This document shows, piece by piece, positions 35,042 to 43,003 of a stretch of DNA of 64,000 bases (position 1 is its first letter; each line of letters starts with the position of its first letter). Made by a program: the position numbers and the translations under genes. Origin of the DNA: Thermoplasmata archaeon (GTDB lineage Archaea > Thermoplasmatota > Thermoplasmata > Lutacidiplasmatales > UBA184); the NCBI GenBank assembly GCA_035622275.1, contig DASPVQ010000015.1, positions 1 through 64,000 on the forward strand, read 5' to 3'. Below the pieces are notes generated by a model. It made no database searches. It was given only the letters and a program-made list of their open reading frames with translations, and had not been told where the DNA came from.

Positions 35042-36550
35042 CTAGGCCCCTCTCGCCCGTTCGAGGGTGACGATGGACTCGCGCAGGAGGAAGGAACGCC
35101 GCTGGCCGCTGCGCCGGGTGCGGGCCACGTTGACCGAGAGGATCCGGTACCCGAGGGAGGCACCGAGTCGCGCCGTGAGCAGGTCGCCGGGGACGTAGGT
35201 GCCCGCGAGCAGCGAGTCGCCGACGACGAGAACCAACTGGCCAGCCGGAGCCAGCGCCTCACGCACCGCCCGCAGCACGCGCGCGAGATCGGCGAAATAG
35301 CGGTGCACCACCGCGTGCACGTCATCGCGCCGGTAGGAGCCCTTGCGCTCGACGTTCGAGCGCAGCCGGGGCAGCAGTTCGTCCAGCCACGGATCCGGCG
35401 TGCCGACCACCGAGCGGAACGCGAGGGTCTCGGTGCGCGGGAGGTTGTCGCAGGCGACCTGGGCCCGCCGCACGTCGGCGAGGTCCCGGTACGAGTGGGC
35501 GTATCCGAGCCAGGCGAGGTCCAGCTTGTAGTTCATCACGTAGTCCATGCCGTTGACGTAGGGCGGGCTCGTGATCGCGAGGTCGACCGAGCCGGCGGGC
35601 CACGTGGCAGCCCGGGCGTCCTCGAGGCGGATTTCCCCGCGTGGCCCCCAGGCCGGACGCGTTTCGCGCAGCGCGTCGAGGTCCTGGCCCATCTCCTCGA
35701 TCGCCGCGGCGAAGCGCTGGAAGACCGACCGGCCGTCGTCGCTGGGCCGTCGCGCGTAGCCGAGGCAGGGCGACCGATGGAGGCGGCTCGACGGCACCAG
35801 GATGCGACCGAACGCCAGCCGCAGGGCGTCCGAGACCGGCCCTCCCGGTGCCGGCAGGGCGTCGCGCAGGCGGGTGAGGTCGTCCCGAGATCGTTCGTCG
35901 AACTGCCGGTCCGTCGCCCGCAGGAACGGTGGCGGCCCCGGCCCGCGCCGTTCGGCGGCGCCCAGGGTCCGTTGAGCCGCCTGCGCCAGCGCCCGCGGCG
36001 ATAGCTCGAAGCGGGTCTTCACGCGCGCGGCGAGGACAGCCGGGGCGAGGAGCTCCGTGCCGAGCGCCCGGGCGCCGGCCCGCCGCGCCTCGACGAGCGT
36101 GGTGCCGCTCCCCGCGAACGGATCGAGCACGCGGGCGCCGGCGGGCAGGGCCGCCGAATCGAGCACGCCCCGAACGAAGTCGGCGGAGTAGCCCTGGACG
36201 TACGGCCACCACCGATGGACCGGCAAGGTCTCGTTGGCGCGGAACGTGATCGGTCCCCTCGCCGCGCCGAGCGAGATCCCGTCCTCGCGCTCGAACCGCT
36301 CGAGGTAGGCGCGCGGATCCACGAAGTCACGGCGCTCGTCCAGGTGTTCGAAGGCGCTCAGGACGTAGAGGCCCCGACCCATCCGCAGCACCGCCCCCCG
36401 GCGCGCGAGCGCGACGAGCGCGCGCTCGACCGGCCCCGCGGGAGCGTCGAGGCGCGCCGCGAGCTGTCGCACGGTCGCCCCGATCGCCCCGGTCTCGCCG
36501 AGCGCGATGCGTAGCTCCACGCCGAGCGCGCTCGGCCCGGCGCGACTCAT
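35042..36550 (-). CDS. Orphan DNA methyltransferase (N4-cytosine/N6-adenine type) with winged-helix N-terminus
   Basis: 502 residues. Residues about 10-62 look like a winged helix (V-R-Q-L-A-A-R-L...R-G-A-V-L-R-M-G-R-G-L-Y). The SAM-binding motif D-P-F-A-G-S-G-T-T is at 143-151 and the catalytic motif T-S-P-P-Y at 327-331. With motif I before motif IV and some 175 residues between, the order is not that of the common beta class. T-S-P-P-Y is more typical of N4-cytosine enzymes. No restriction endonuclease gene lies nearby, so an orphan modification or regulatory methylase is inferred. Confidence 0.85.
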   Translation of the reverse strand: MSRAGPSALGVELRIALGETGAIGATVRQLAARLDAPAGPVERALVALARRGAVLRMGRGLYVLSAFEHLDERRDFVDPRAYLERFEREDGISLGAARGPITFRANETLPVHRWWPYVQGYSADFVRGVLDSAALPAGARVLDPFAGSGTTLVEARRAGARALGTELLAPAVLAARVKTRFELSPRALAQAAQRTLGAAERRGPGPPPFLRATDRQFDERSRDDLTRLRDALPAPGGPVSDALRLAFGRILVPSSRLHRSPCLGYARRPSDDGRSVFQRFAAAIEEMGQDLDALRETRPAWGPRGEIRLEDARAATWPAGSVDLAITSPPYVNGMDYVMNYKLDLAWLGYAHSYRDLADVRRAQVACDNLPRTETLAFRSVVGTPDPWLDELLPRLRSNVERKGSYRRDDVHAVVHRYFADLARVLRAVREALAPAGQLVLVVGDSLLAGTYVPGDLLTARLGASLGYRILSVNVARTRRSGQRRSFLLRESIVTLERARGA

Positions 36551-36573
36551 CGCCGATCGAGAGGTCTACGGGT

Positions 36574-37485
36574 CTATGAGGATGCTGCGGGCGAGCGGCG
36601 GGGGCCCCGCGCGGTGCGACGGGACCCACGGCGCCAGGGCCAGTCTCTCGCCCGGAGGACCCGCCGCAGCCCCGCCCGCAGCGCCCGGCGCTCCTCGCGC
36701 ATCGCCTCCGCCCACCTCGAGCCTCGGAGATCGGCGTCGAGGCCGGTGAGCACGATGTCGAGGTCGTGCAGCCGGCCGAGCTGGGCCTGAAGGCGGCGGA
36801 CCGCGGTCGCGTTCGGGACCGGGAACGCGGGATCGAGCCGGGCCCGCAGCTCGTCGAGATGGCGGAGGCGGCGGATCTGCAGTCGGAGTCGGTGCAGGCG
36901 GTTCACGCTCGATTTGCGGCGAGCGCGTCGGTGCGCGGCACGGACCCGCAGACGGCGTCGCTCGTCCTCGTCTTCCAGGAGCCGACGGACGCTCGGGACC
37001 CGATCCGCGCGCGCCGGGCGGCGCAGCAGGGTCTCGAGATGCTCGGCGAGACGGCCGTCGATCTCGGAGCGGGCGAATACCTTGAGGAGCTCGCGGCCGG
37101 TGCGCGCGTCGTCGCGAAGGCGGGCGCGCAGTCGCAGGAGCCTCGGCAGATCGTCGGCCGACGGGCGAGGCAGGTTGGCGCTCTCGATAAGCCCGAGCAT
37201 CACGTCGCGGTCCCGGACCCGGCCGATGAGCCGCGCGAGGCGAGCGACGCGCCGGTCCAGCGGTCGAAGGGCCCGTCGGTCCGCCGGGCCGAGCAGCCGC
37301 GCCCACAGGGCCAGCGCCTGGCGGAGCCGGCGCAGCGCCCGGTGGAGATCGTGCAGGCTCTCCGGGGTCGCGTGCGGGCGGGTCGCGAGCGCCTCGAGCT
37401 CGCCCCGCACCGCGGCGAGCGAGCGCCGCACGTCGCGCAGGAGGCCCGCGAGCCCCGGAACGGTGCGGGCGCGGTCCGACGCCAT
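36574..37485 (-). CDS. CHAD-domain protein (polyphosphate-associated)
   Basis: 303 residues, almost all a CHAD domain: conserved His in S-L-H-D-L-H-R-A-L-R-R-L-R (about residue 45), R-V-R-D-R-D-V, H-R-L-R-L-Q-I-R-R-L-R-H near residue 205 and L-G-R-L-H-D-L-D-I near residue 243. CHAD domains are Arg-rich helical bundles that bind inorganic polyphosphate. The tail is very basic. It is divergent from a Ppx/GppA phosphatase, with promoter boxes for both genes in the 100-nt gap, supporting a polyphosphate role. Confidence 0.88.
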   Translation of the reverse strand: MASDRARTVPGLAGLLRDVRRSLAAVRGELEALATRPHATPESLHDLHRALRRLRQALALWARLLGPADRRALRPLDRRVARLARLIGRVRDRDVMLGLIESANLPRPSADDLPRLLRLRARLRDDARTGRELLKVFARSEIDGRLAEHLETLLRRPARADRVPSVRRLLEDEDERRRLRVRAAHRRARRKSSVNRLHRLRLQIRRLRHLDELRARLDPAFPVPNATAVRRLQAQLGRLHDLDIVLTGLDADLRGSRWAEAMREERRALRAGLRRVLRARDWPWRRGSRRTARGPRRSPAASS

Positions 37486-37510
37486 GGGCCTCGGCGCGGG
37501 GAGTCCGCCG

Positions 37511-37520
37511 GGGGTTTAGC
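37511..37520 (-). promoter_or_regulatory. TATA-like box of the CHAD gene
   Basis: GCTAAACCCC on the minus strand, 26-35 nt before the ATG at 37485. Confidence 0.45.
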
Positions 37521-37556
37521 GGGTGCGGCACCCTCGAGGCCCGCGGGCGGCGCGCC

Positions 37557-37566
37557 TTCTATTAGG
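37557..37566 (+). promoter_or_regulatory. TATA-like box of the ppx-tmk-tmk unit
   Basis: TTCTATTAGG, 21-30 nt before the ATG at 37587. Confidence 0.55.
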
Positions 37567-37586
37567 GTGTCCTCCTCCCGGGACGC

Positions 37587-39149
37587 ATGGACCGGGCGCG
37601 GGCGGCGGACGTCGCCCGTGCCTCGGAGCTCCGCCCGGGCCAGATGCGCCGGGCGATCGGCGTCATCGACGTGGGCTCCAACACGGCGCGCTTCGTCGCG
37701 TTCGAGGCGAGCGCCTCGGGCTGCGTGCGCCCGGTCTACGAGACGAAGGAGGCGCCCCGGCTCGGCTCCGGCACCGGCCCGGACGGCCGGCTCTCGTCCA
37801 GCGCGATGGAGCGAGGGGCCGCCGCGGTCGAGCGGTTTTCCCGGGCGGTCCGCACGCTCGGGATATCGCGGACCCTCGCGGTCGCGACCAGCGCGGTCCG
37901 CGACGCGCCGAACGGCGCCGAGTTCGTCCGCCGGGTCGAGCGGTCCACGGGCGTCCTGCTGCGGGTGATCTCGGGCGCGGAGGAGGCGCGGTACGCCTAC
38001 CTCGGGGTCGCGAGCGCCTGGGTCCTCGACAACGACCTCGTCTGCGACCTCGGCGGGGGCTCGCTGCAGCTGGCCGAGACCCGCGGGGGACGCCTGCAGA
38101 ACTCCGTGAGCGTGCCCCTGGGCGCTCTGCGCCTCTCGCAGCGCTACCTCGAGCACGATCCGCCGAAGCGCAAGGAGGTCGAGGAGCTGCGGGAGTACGT
38201 CCGCGAGACGCTCGCGTCGGTGCTCGACGCGTTCGGCGGCAAGCGCTACCGCCTCTTCGGGATCGGAGGCACGGTCCGCTCGCTCGCACGGGCGGCGATC
38301 GAGCTGCGCGACTACCCGATCCAGCGGGTCCACGGCTACCCGCTCTGGGATCACGACCTCGAGTCGCTCGCCGAGCTGCTCGGCGAGATGCCGGCACCGA
38401 AGCGCCGGGCGGTGCCCGGGATCGGGCCCGACCGGGCCGACGTCGTGATCGCCGGCCTCGTCGTCCTGCGCGAGCTGCTGCGCGCGACGGGGGCGGAGCG
38501 GATCACGGTCGCGGGAACGGGGATCCGCGAGGGGATCGCGCTCGAAGCGATCGGGGCACCGCTGCCGGTGCCGGCCGAGGAGCTGGCCGCGCGCTCGGCC
38601 GCCGCCGCGGCCGAATCGTTCGCCTTCGACCTGGATCGCGGACGGGAGGTCGCGGAGCGGGCGATCGACCTCTTCGCGATCCTCGCGCCGCGCTTCGACT
38701 GGGGCGAGAGCGAGGGCCTCGCGCTGCGGGTCGCCGCCTGGATGCACGACGCGGGCACGGCGATCGACCTGTGGCGCCACCCCAACCACTCGGCCTACCT
38801 CATCCAGAACTACCCGATCTGGGGCCTCGACCAGCGCGAGGTGCTGCTCGCCTCGCTGGCCGCCCGGCTGCACGCGGGCGGGGAGCTCCCGTCGACCGCG
38901 AAGAAGGGCTATCTGCCGATCCTGCGGCCCGGGGACCTCGACACGGCCCGGCGCCTGGGCGGCGTGCTCGAGGTGGCGGTGCTCACCGTCGGGGCGCGCC
39001 CGCGGTTTTCCTCGAGCGGGAGCGGCCGCAGTGTGACGCTGACGTTTTCTCCTTCCGCCCGTACGACGCTCGACGAGGCGTGGGAGGAGAAGGTCCGCAA
39101 GACGATGGAGCGGGTCCTCGACTCGGAGGTGAGGTTCCGTGATGCCTGA
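37587..39149 (+). CDS. ppx: Exopolyphosphatase/pppGpp phosphatase with HD domain
   Basis: 520 residues. The actin-like Ppx/GppA core shows phosphate-loop 1 (G-V-I-D-V-G-S-N-T-A-R-F near residue 25), the A-T-S-A-V-R-D-A motif, the catalytic Glu in G-A-E-E-A-R-Y-A-Y-L-G near residue 132, and phosphate-loop 2 D-L-G-G-G-S near residue 155. A C-terminal HD-like domain contains W-M-H-D-A-G near residue 388. Hydrolyses terminal phosphates of polyphosphate; archaea generally lack (p)ppGpp, so Ppx activity is favoured. It overlaps the first kinase gene by 8 nt. Confidence 0.9.
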   Translation: MDRARAADVARASELRPGQMRRAIGVIDVGSNTARFVAFEASASGCVRPVYETKEAPRLGSGTGPDGRLSSSAMERGAAAVERFSRAVRTLGISRTLAVATSAVRDAPNGAEFVRRVERSTGVLLRVISGAEEARYAYLGVASAWVLDNDLVCDLGGGSLQLAETRGGRLQNSVSVPLGALRLSQRYLEHDPPKRKEVEELREYVRETLASVLDAFGGKRYRLFGIGGTVRSLARAAIELRDYPIQRVHGYPLWDHDLESLAELLGEMPAPKRRAVPGIGPDRADVVIAGLVVLRELLRATGAERITVAGTGIREGIALEAIGAPLPVPAEELAARSAAAAAESFAFDLDRGREVAERAIDLFAILAPRFDWGESEGLALRVAAWMHDAGTAIDLWRHPNHSAYLIQNYPIWGLDQREVLLASLAARLHAGGELPSTAKKGYLPILRPGDLDTARRLGGVLEVAVLTVGARPRFSSSGSGRSVTLTFSPSARTTLDEAWEEKVRKTMERVLDSEVRFRDA

Positions 39150-39840
39150 GCAGCCGAGCCCGACCCACGGCTTCCCCGGCCGCCTCTTCGTCTTCGAGGG
39201 GCTCGACGGGAGCGGGAAGTCGACCCAGGCGGCGCTCCTCGGGAAATGGCTGCAGGCCCGGGGCTACCGCGTGTTCTTCACGGAGTGGAACTCCTCGGAG
39301 CTCACCGCCGAGGTGATCCGCCGCGGCAAGAAGAAGAACCTACTCACCCCGACGACCTTCTCGCTGCTGCACGCCACGGATTTCGCGGACCGCTTCGAGC
39401 GCAAGATCCTCCCGCCGTTGCGGGCCGGATACGTCGTCGTCTGCGACCGCTACGCCTACACCGCGTTCGTCCGGGACGCCGCCCGCGGCTGTGACCCGTC
39501 CTGGGTGCGCAACATCTACTCCTTCGCGCCCCGGCCGGACCGCGTCTTCTACTTCCGCGTCCCGGTCTCGGTGACGCTGAAGCGCAAGATCGCCTCCCGC
39601 CTCAAGATCAACTACTACGAGGCCGGCATGGACCTCGGCCTCTCCGACGATCTGCACGACAGCTACGAGCGATTCCAGTCGCGGCTCAAGCGCGAGTACG
39701 ACCGCATCGCGCGGTCCGACGGCTTCGTCGTGATCGATTCCACCCGCCACGTCGAGGCGATCCAGGCCGACCTGCGCGGCCACGTGGACCCGATCCTACG
39801 GGATTTCCCGACGGGGGAGCGCCTGCTGCATGACGATTAG
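39142..39840 (+). CDS. Thymidylate-kinase-like P-loop kinase, copy 1 (intact Walker A)
   Basis: 232 residues from the ATG at 39142 (GTG at 39139 also possible), overlapping ppx. Walker A G-L-D-G-S-G-K-S-T at 20-28; the D-R-Y motif V-V-C-D-R-Y-A-Y-T-A-F near residue 100. Between the lid and C-terminal helices a segment Y-Y-E-A-G-M-D-L-G-L-S-D-D-L is shared with the next gene but is not typical of housekeeping Tmk. PPK2 polyphosphate kinases belong to the same P-loop kinase group, so polyphosphate or an unusual nucleotide is a plausible substrate (inference). dTMP kinase remains the default. Confidence 0.8.
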   Translation: MPEQPSPTHGFPGRLFVFEGLDGSGKSTQAALLGKWLQARGYRVFFTEWNSSELTAEVIRRGKKKNLLTPTTFSLLHATDFADRFERKILPPLRAGYVVVCDRYAYTAFVRDAARGCDPSWVRNIYSFAPRPDRVFYFRVPVSVTLKRKIASRLKINYYEAGMDLGLSDDLHDSYERFQSRLKREYDRIARSDGFVVIDSTRHVEAIQADLRGHVDPILRDFPTGERLLHDD

Positions 39841-40588
39841 GACCTACGGGACGCGCCTACCGGGGCTACCCGACGAGCCCCTCCCCGGCCGGCTGATCGT
39901 GATCGAGGGCGCGGACGGGTCGGGCCGCTCGACCGAGGTCGCGATGCTCAAGGAGTGGCTCGAGATCGAGGGCCACGCCGTCGTCGACACGGGGCTGCGG
40001 CGCTCGACCCTGGTCGCGCAGGAGATCGATCGCGCCAAGCAGGGCCACACCCTCGGCGCGACGACGATGGCCTTGCTCTATGCGGTCGACTTCGCCGATC
40101 AGCTCGAGAACAAGATCGTCCCGGCGCTCGCCGCCGGCTCGACCGTCCTCGCGGATCGCTACGTCTACACGCTGATGGCGCGGGCGGTGGTCCGCGGCGC
40201 GTCGCGCGACTGGGCCCGGCGCCTCTACGGCTTCGCGCTGCGTCCGGAGCTCGTCGTCTTCCTCGAGGCGCGCTCGGAGATCCTCCTGCACCGCGCGATC
40301 TCGAAGTACGGCTCGCTCGACTACTGGGAGAGCGGGATGGATCTCTCGCTGTCGCGCGACCTGTTCGAGAGCTTCTTCCTCTACCAGGAGCGCCTTAGCC
40401 AGGAGTTCGCCTGGGTCGCCCAGGAGTACGGGTTCCACCGAGTCGACGCGAACCGGCACCCGGAGCAGGTCCACGCGGACGTGCGCGCGCTGGTCGCGCC
40501 CCTCTACGGGAGCCGCGCGGCGGCGGCGACGTCGCGGGGGCCCGCGATCAGCGCGCGGCGCCCCGGGCCGCCAGCTGCTTCCGGGTGA
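39830..40588 (+). CDS. Thymidylate-kinase-like P-loop protein, copy 2 (Walker A Lys replaced)
   Basis: 252 residues. Paralogue of the preceding gene, overlapping it by 11 nt. Walker A reads G-A-D-G-S-G-R-S-T (27-35), with Arg33 in place of the invariant Lys. The L-A-D-R-Y-V-Y-T motif and the Y-W-E-S-G-M-D-L-S-L-S-R-D-L segment are retained. Likely a weak or regulatory partner in a heterodimer with copy 1. The last 41 nt overlap the 3' end of the convergent sixA gene and encode a low-complexity Ala/Arg/Pro tail. Confidence 0.78.
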   Translation: MTIRTYGTRLPGLPDEPLPGRLIVIEGADGSGRSTEVAMLKEWLEIEGHAVVDTGLRRSTLVAQEIDRAKQGHTLGATTMALLYAVDFADQLENKIVPALAAGSTVLADRYVYTLMARAVVRGASRDWARRLYGFALRPELVVFLEARSEILLHRAISKYGSLDYWESGMDLSLSRDLFESFFLYQERLSQEFAWVAQEYGFHRVDANRHPEQVHADVRALVAPLYGSRAAAATSRGPAISARRPGPPAASG

Positions 40589-41117
40589 GAAGCCAGCGCA
40601 GCCGGCCGGCGCCGGGACGCAGCGCCACCGGGAATTCGAGGCAGGCCGCCCCCCCTTTGCTCAGGCGGACGATCGACGCTCCCTCGCCGGTCACCGCGAG
40701 CCCGACGAGCTCGCTGAGCGACGGCTCGTGGCCGACGAGGACGATCGTGGCCCGGGGGCCCGCGACCCGACGGGCGCGCGCGAGGATCGGCTCGGCCGAT
40801 CCGTCGACGTCGAGCTCGATCCACAGCTCGAGGGCCGCCGGTCGGCCGAGGCTCCGGGCGAGAAGCTCGGCGGTGCGCCGGGCGCGGAGCGCCGGGCTGC
40901 TCGCGACCTGTCGGACGGGGCCGATCAGGCCCGCCAGCCCGCGGACGACCCGTCGCGTCTGGGCGAGGCCCTTCGCGCTGAGCGGGCGCCGCCGATCGTC
41001 CGGCCAGCGCACCGGGTCGCGCGTCTCGGCGGGACCGTGGCGGAGGACCACGATCCGGACCGGGCGGACGGACCGCCCCCGCCGCGGGCGGCGCGGACGC
41101 GACGGGCGTCGGGCCAC
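40548..41117 (-). CDS. sixA: SixA-like histidine phosphatase (RHG family)
   Basis: 189 residues from a GTG. Catalytic R-H-G in I-V-V-L-R-H-G-P-A-E near residue 22-31 and the second-His motif V-L-V-G-H-E-P-S-L-S near residue 128; length and the S-S-P-A-L-R-A-R-R-T segment fit SixA phosphohistidine phosphatases. The first 20 residues are Arg/Pro-rich and may not be translated; the start is uncertain. Lies 16 nt downstream of phoU on the same strand. Phosphate-signalling or polyphosphate-related role inferred. Confidence 0.82.
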   Translation of the reverse strand: MARRPSRPRRPRRGRSVRPVRIVVLRHGPAETRDPVRWPDDRRRPLSAKGLAQTRRVVRGLAGLIGPVRQVASSPALRARRTAELLARSLGRPAALELWIELDVDGSAEPILARARRVAGPRATIVLVGHEPSLSELVGLAVTGEGASIVRLSKGGAACLEFPVALRPGAGRLRWLLTRKQLAARGAAR

Positions 41118-41133
41118 GCGCGAGCCTCGTGGG

Positions 41134-42189
41134 CTAGCGGGCCCGCGCGGGGCTCGCGCTCTCGGCGGCCAGGAGCGGATCGGAGAAGGCGACGGGGATC
41201 GCGCGGTCGAGCGCGACCTCGGCGATGTCCTGGGAGTAGGCGACGGTCCGGCCGATCGACTCGAGGATGCGCGCGACCGCGGCCGCGGTCGCCGGCGGGA
41301 CCGCCCCGCCGCCGACCGCCGGCAGGAGGCGATCGGAGAGCGAGCGTCCGGAGGCGATCAGCGCCTCGCCGAGGTCGAGCAGGTCGTTGGCGCTCGCGTC
41401 GTCCGGCGCGGAGAGGGCCCCCTCGAGGTGGGCCATCGCCTGCTCGTGGAATTGCCGGAGCGAGGTGATCGGCGCGGACCCACGGGGCAGCTCGATCAGG
41501 CGGCCGCCCGTCTCGCCGAGCACGATCGCGTGATCGGCGATCCGCTCCAGGCTCCGGGCGATCGTCCAGACGCCGAGCATCGAGGCACCCGCCTCGTCCG
41601 GACCGAAGCGGTGCGCGGCCAGCCGCTGCACGTACCAGGCCTCGCGGTCGATCTCGTCGTCCCGCCGCTCCCACTGGCCGTCGTCGGCCAGGGGCAGCTG
41701 GCCCCAGCTCTCGACCGCATCGCGGTGGAACTGGACGACGATGCGACCCATGCGGCCGAGCCGCTGGGCGATCGGCACCGGGCTCTCGTAGGCGAGGTCC
41801 TTGAGGCGCATCTGGCCGTCGTCGTCCCAGACGATCTCGGGCTGCCGGGTGCGTCGGCAGAAGGTGTGGACGACCTCCCGCGTCGCGGGCGTGACGCGCG
41901 GCGCCTCCCGGATCACGAACTCCCGGGCACCCCCGAGATAGGCGCCGAGGAGGCGGCGGAAGAGGTGCTCGGGCAGCTCGCCGCGGCGGACAACGACCTT
42001 GGCGATCGACGGCCGGCCGAGGACGAAGGCGCCGTACGGCGGCGCGACCCGGCTCACGGGCAGCTCGGTCCGGGGCGGCCCCCCCGCCGGTGCCGTGGGT
42101 CCGGCGGCCTTGCGCGTTCGGGGGGAGGGAGGCGGATCGGTCGGCGCGGTCCCCCGGGCCGCCGCCCCGTCGGCTCGTTTCGGTCTCAT
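41134..42189 (-). CDS. phoU: PhoU-like phosphate regulator
   Basis: 351 residues. The first 35 residues are Pro/Ala-rich. Residues about 50-125 loosely resemble the AbrB/SpoVT-like N-terminus seen in archaeal PhoU regulators. The C-terminal half is a PhoU-type helical repeat, with R-S-L-E-R-I-A-D-H-A near residue 220 and I-G-R-T-V-A-Y-S-Q-D-I-A-E near residue 325. PhoU proteins report phosphate status to transporters and regulators. The ATG at 42189 sits 24-32 nt from a strong TATA box, and two copies of CTATAGTC lie just upstream. Confidence 0.82.
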   Translation of the reverse strand: MRPKRADGAAARGTAPTDPPPSPRTRKAAGPTAPAGGPPRTELPVSRVAPPYGAFVLGRPSIAKVVVRRGELPEHLFRRLLGAYLGGAREFVIREAPRVTPATREVVHTFCRRTRQPEIVWDDDGQMRLKDLAYESPVPIAQRLGRMGRIVVQFHRDAVESWGQLPLADDGQWERRDDEIDREAWYVQRLAAHRFGPDEAGASMLGVWTIARSLERIADHAIVLGETGGRLIELPRGSAPITSLRQFHEQAMAHLEGALSAPDDASANDLLDLGEALIASGRSLSDRLLPAVGGGAVPPATAAAVARILESIGRTVAYSQDIAEVALDRAIPVAFSDPLLAAESASPARAR

Positions 42190-42212
42190 CGGAGCGACGA
42201 GGGCCGTCACCG

Positions 42213-42221
42213 AATATATAG
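42213..42221 (-). promoter_or_regulatory. TATA box of the phoU-sixA unit
   Basis: CTATATATT on the minus strand, the most canonical TATA element of the window; 24-32 nt before the phoU start. Confidence 0.7.
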
Positions 42222-42233
42222 AATGCCGATTGA

Positions 42234-42253
42234 GACTATAGGTGTGACTATAG
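42234..42253 (-). promoter_or_regulatory. Direct repeat CTATAGTC-N4-CTATAGTC upstream of the phoU TATA box
   Basis: Two identical octamers with a 12-nt period, 13-32 nt upstream of the TATA box. Each contains the self-complementary CTATAG, so the pair can also be read as an inverted repeat. Candidate binding site of a phosphate-responsive regulator. Confidence 0.5.
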
Positions 42254-42263
42254 TTAGCGGCGC

Positions 42264-42755
42264 CTACCGGTTGACCTCCACGAGCAGCACCCAGCTGCTC
42301 AGGATCGCCTCCGTGTAGCTCAGCAGGATCCCCGGCACGACCAGGTACAGCCCGGCCAGCCCGACCAGCGCGAGGGTCGCGCCCCCGGCGACGTAGAGCG
42401 ACGAAGCACCGAGGCACATGGCGACGTCGACGAGCCGGCCCCGCCGGTACTGCCGCTCGGTCCGCTGGAGCACGCGACGGACGAGGAGCGCCAGTGCCGC
42501 GAAGGCGATCGCGCCCACCCCGACCACCTCGATCCCGAGCGAGGTGGAGGTCGCGACCGGCACGAGGGTCAGCGAGCCCAGGATGAGGATGGTGACGAGC
42601 AGGATCAGCGCCTGCATCGCGCGCAGGACCAGGACGGGGAACTGCAGGATGCGGGTCATGTTGATCGAGATGCCGACGAACAGGAGGCCCGCGAGGGCGG
42701 CCGACGCCCCGACTTGGGCGACGAAGAAGTTCTCCCACGCGGCGAGCGGCACCAT
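42264..42755 (-). CDS. Small four-span membrane protein
   Basis: 163 residues. Hydrophobic segments at about 10-32, 42-68, 72-92 and 115-155; the N-terminal A-W-E-N-F-F-V-A-Q-V-G-A-S-A-A-L-A-G signature recurs in uncharacterised membrane proteins of bacteria and archaea (from memory). Unlike its neighbours it has a clear Shine-Dalgarno GGAGGAG about 9 nt before the ATG, and a TCTTAAAG box (about 42799-42806) that implies a leader of some 20 nt. Ends 74 nt before phoU on the same strand. Confidence 0.75.
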   Translation of the reverse strand: MVPLAAWENFFVAQVGASAALAGLLFVGISINMTRILQFPVLVLRAMQALILLVTILILGSLTLVPVATSTSLGIEVVGVGAIAFAALALLVRRVLQRTERQYRRGRLVDVAMCLGASSLYVAGGATLALVGLAGLYLVVPGILLSYTEAILSSWVLLVEVNR

Positions 42756-42905
42756 CCCGCGAGCTCCTCCGTGATCCGGTCGCCCGGTCAGCCGCCCCGC
42801 GCTTTAAGACCGGTCGTCGCGGCGCGCGTCCCGGGGCGGGTGGCGCCCCTCTCGGCAGCATCGACGGCCGCCGGGAGGCCCAGGGGCACCGTGCCGCGTG
42901 GCGAC

Positions 42906-42978
42906 TGGGCCGGGACGGATTCGAACCGCCGATCTCCGCGTTGTAAGCGCGGCGTCCTCACCGCTAGACGACCGGCCC
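42906..42978 (-). tRNA. tRNA-Val (anticodon UAC)
   Basis: 73 nt, full cloverleaf: acceptor GGGCCGG/CCGGCCC, D-arm GTCT...GGAC, anticodon stem CCGCG/CGCGG with loop CTTACAA, T-arm GGCGG-TTCGAAT-CCGTC (one G-U pair), discriminator A. No intron and no encoded CCA, as usual in archaea. Confidence 0.95.
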
Positions 42979-43003
42979 CGCGCCCCGCGAGGGCGGACCT
43001 CGG

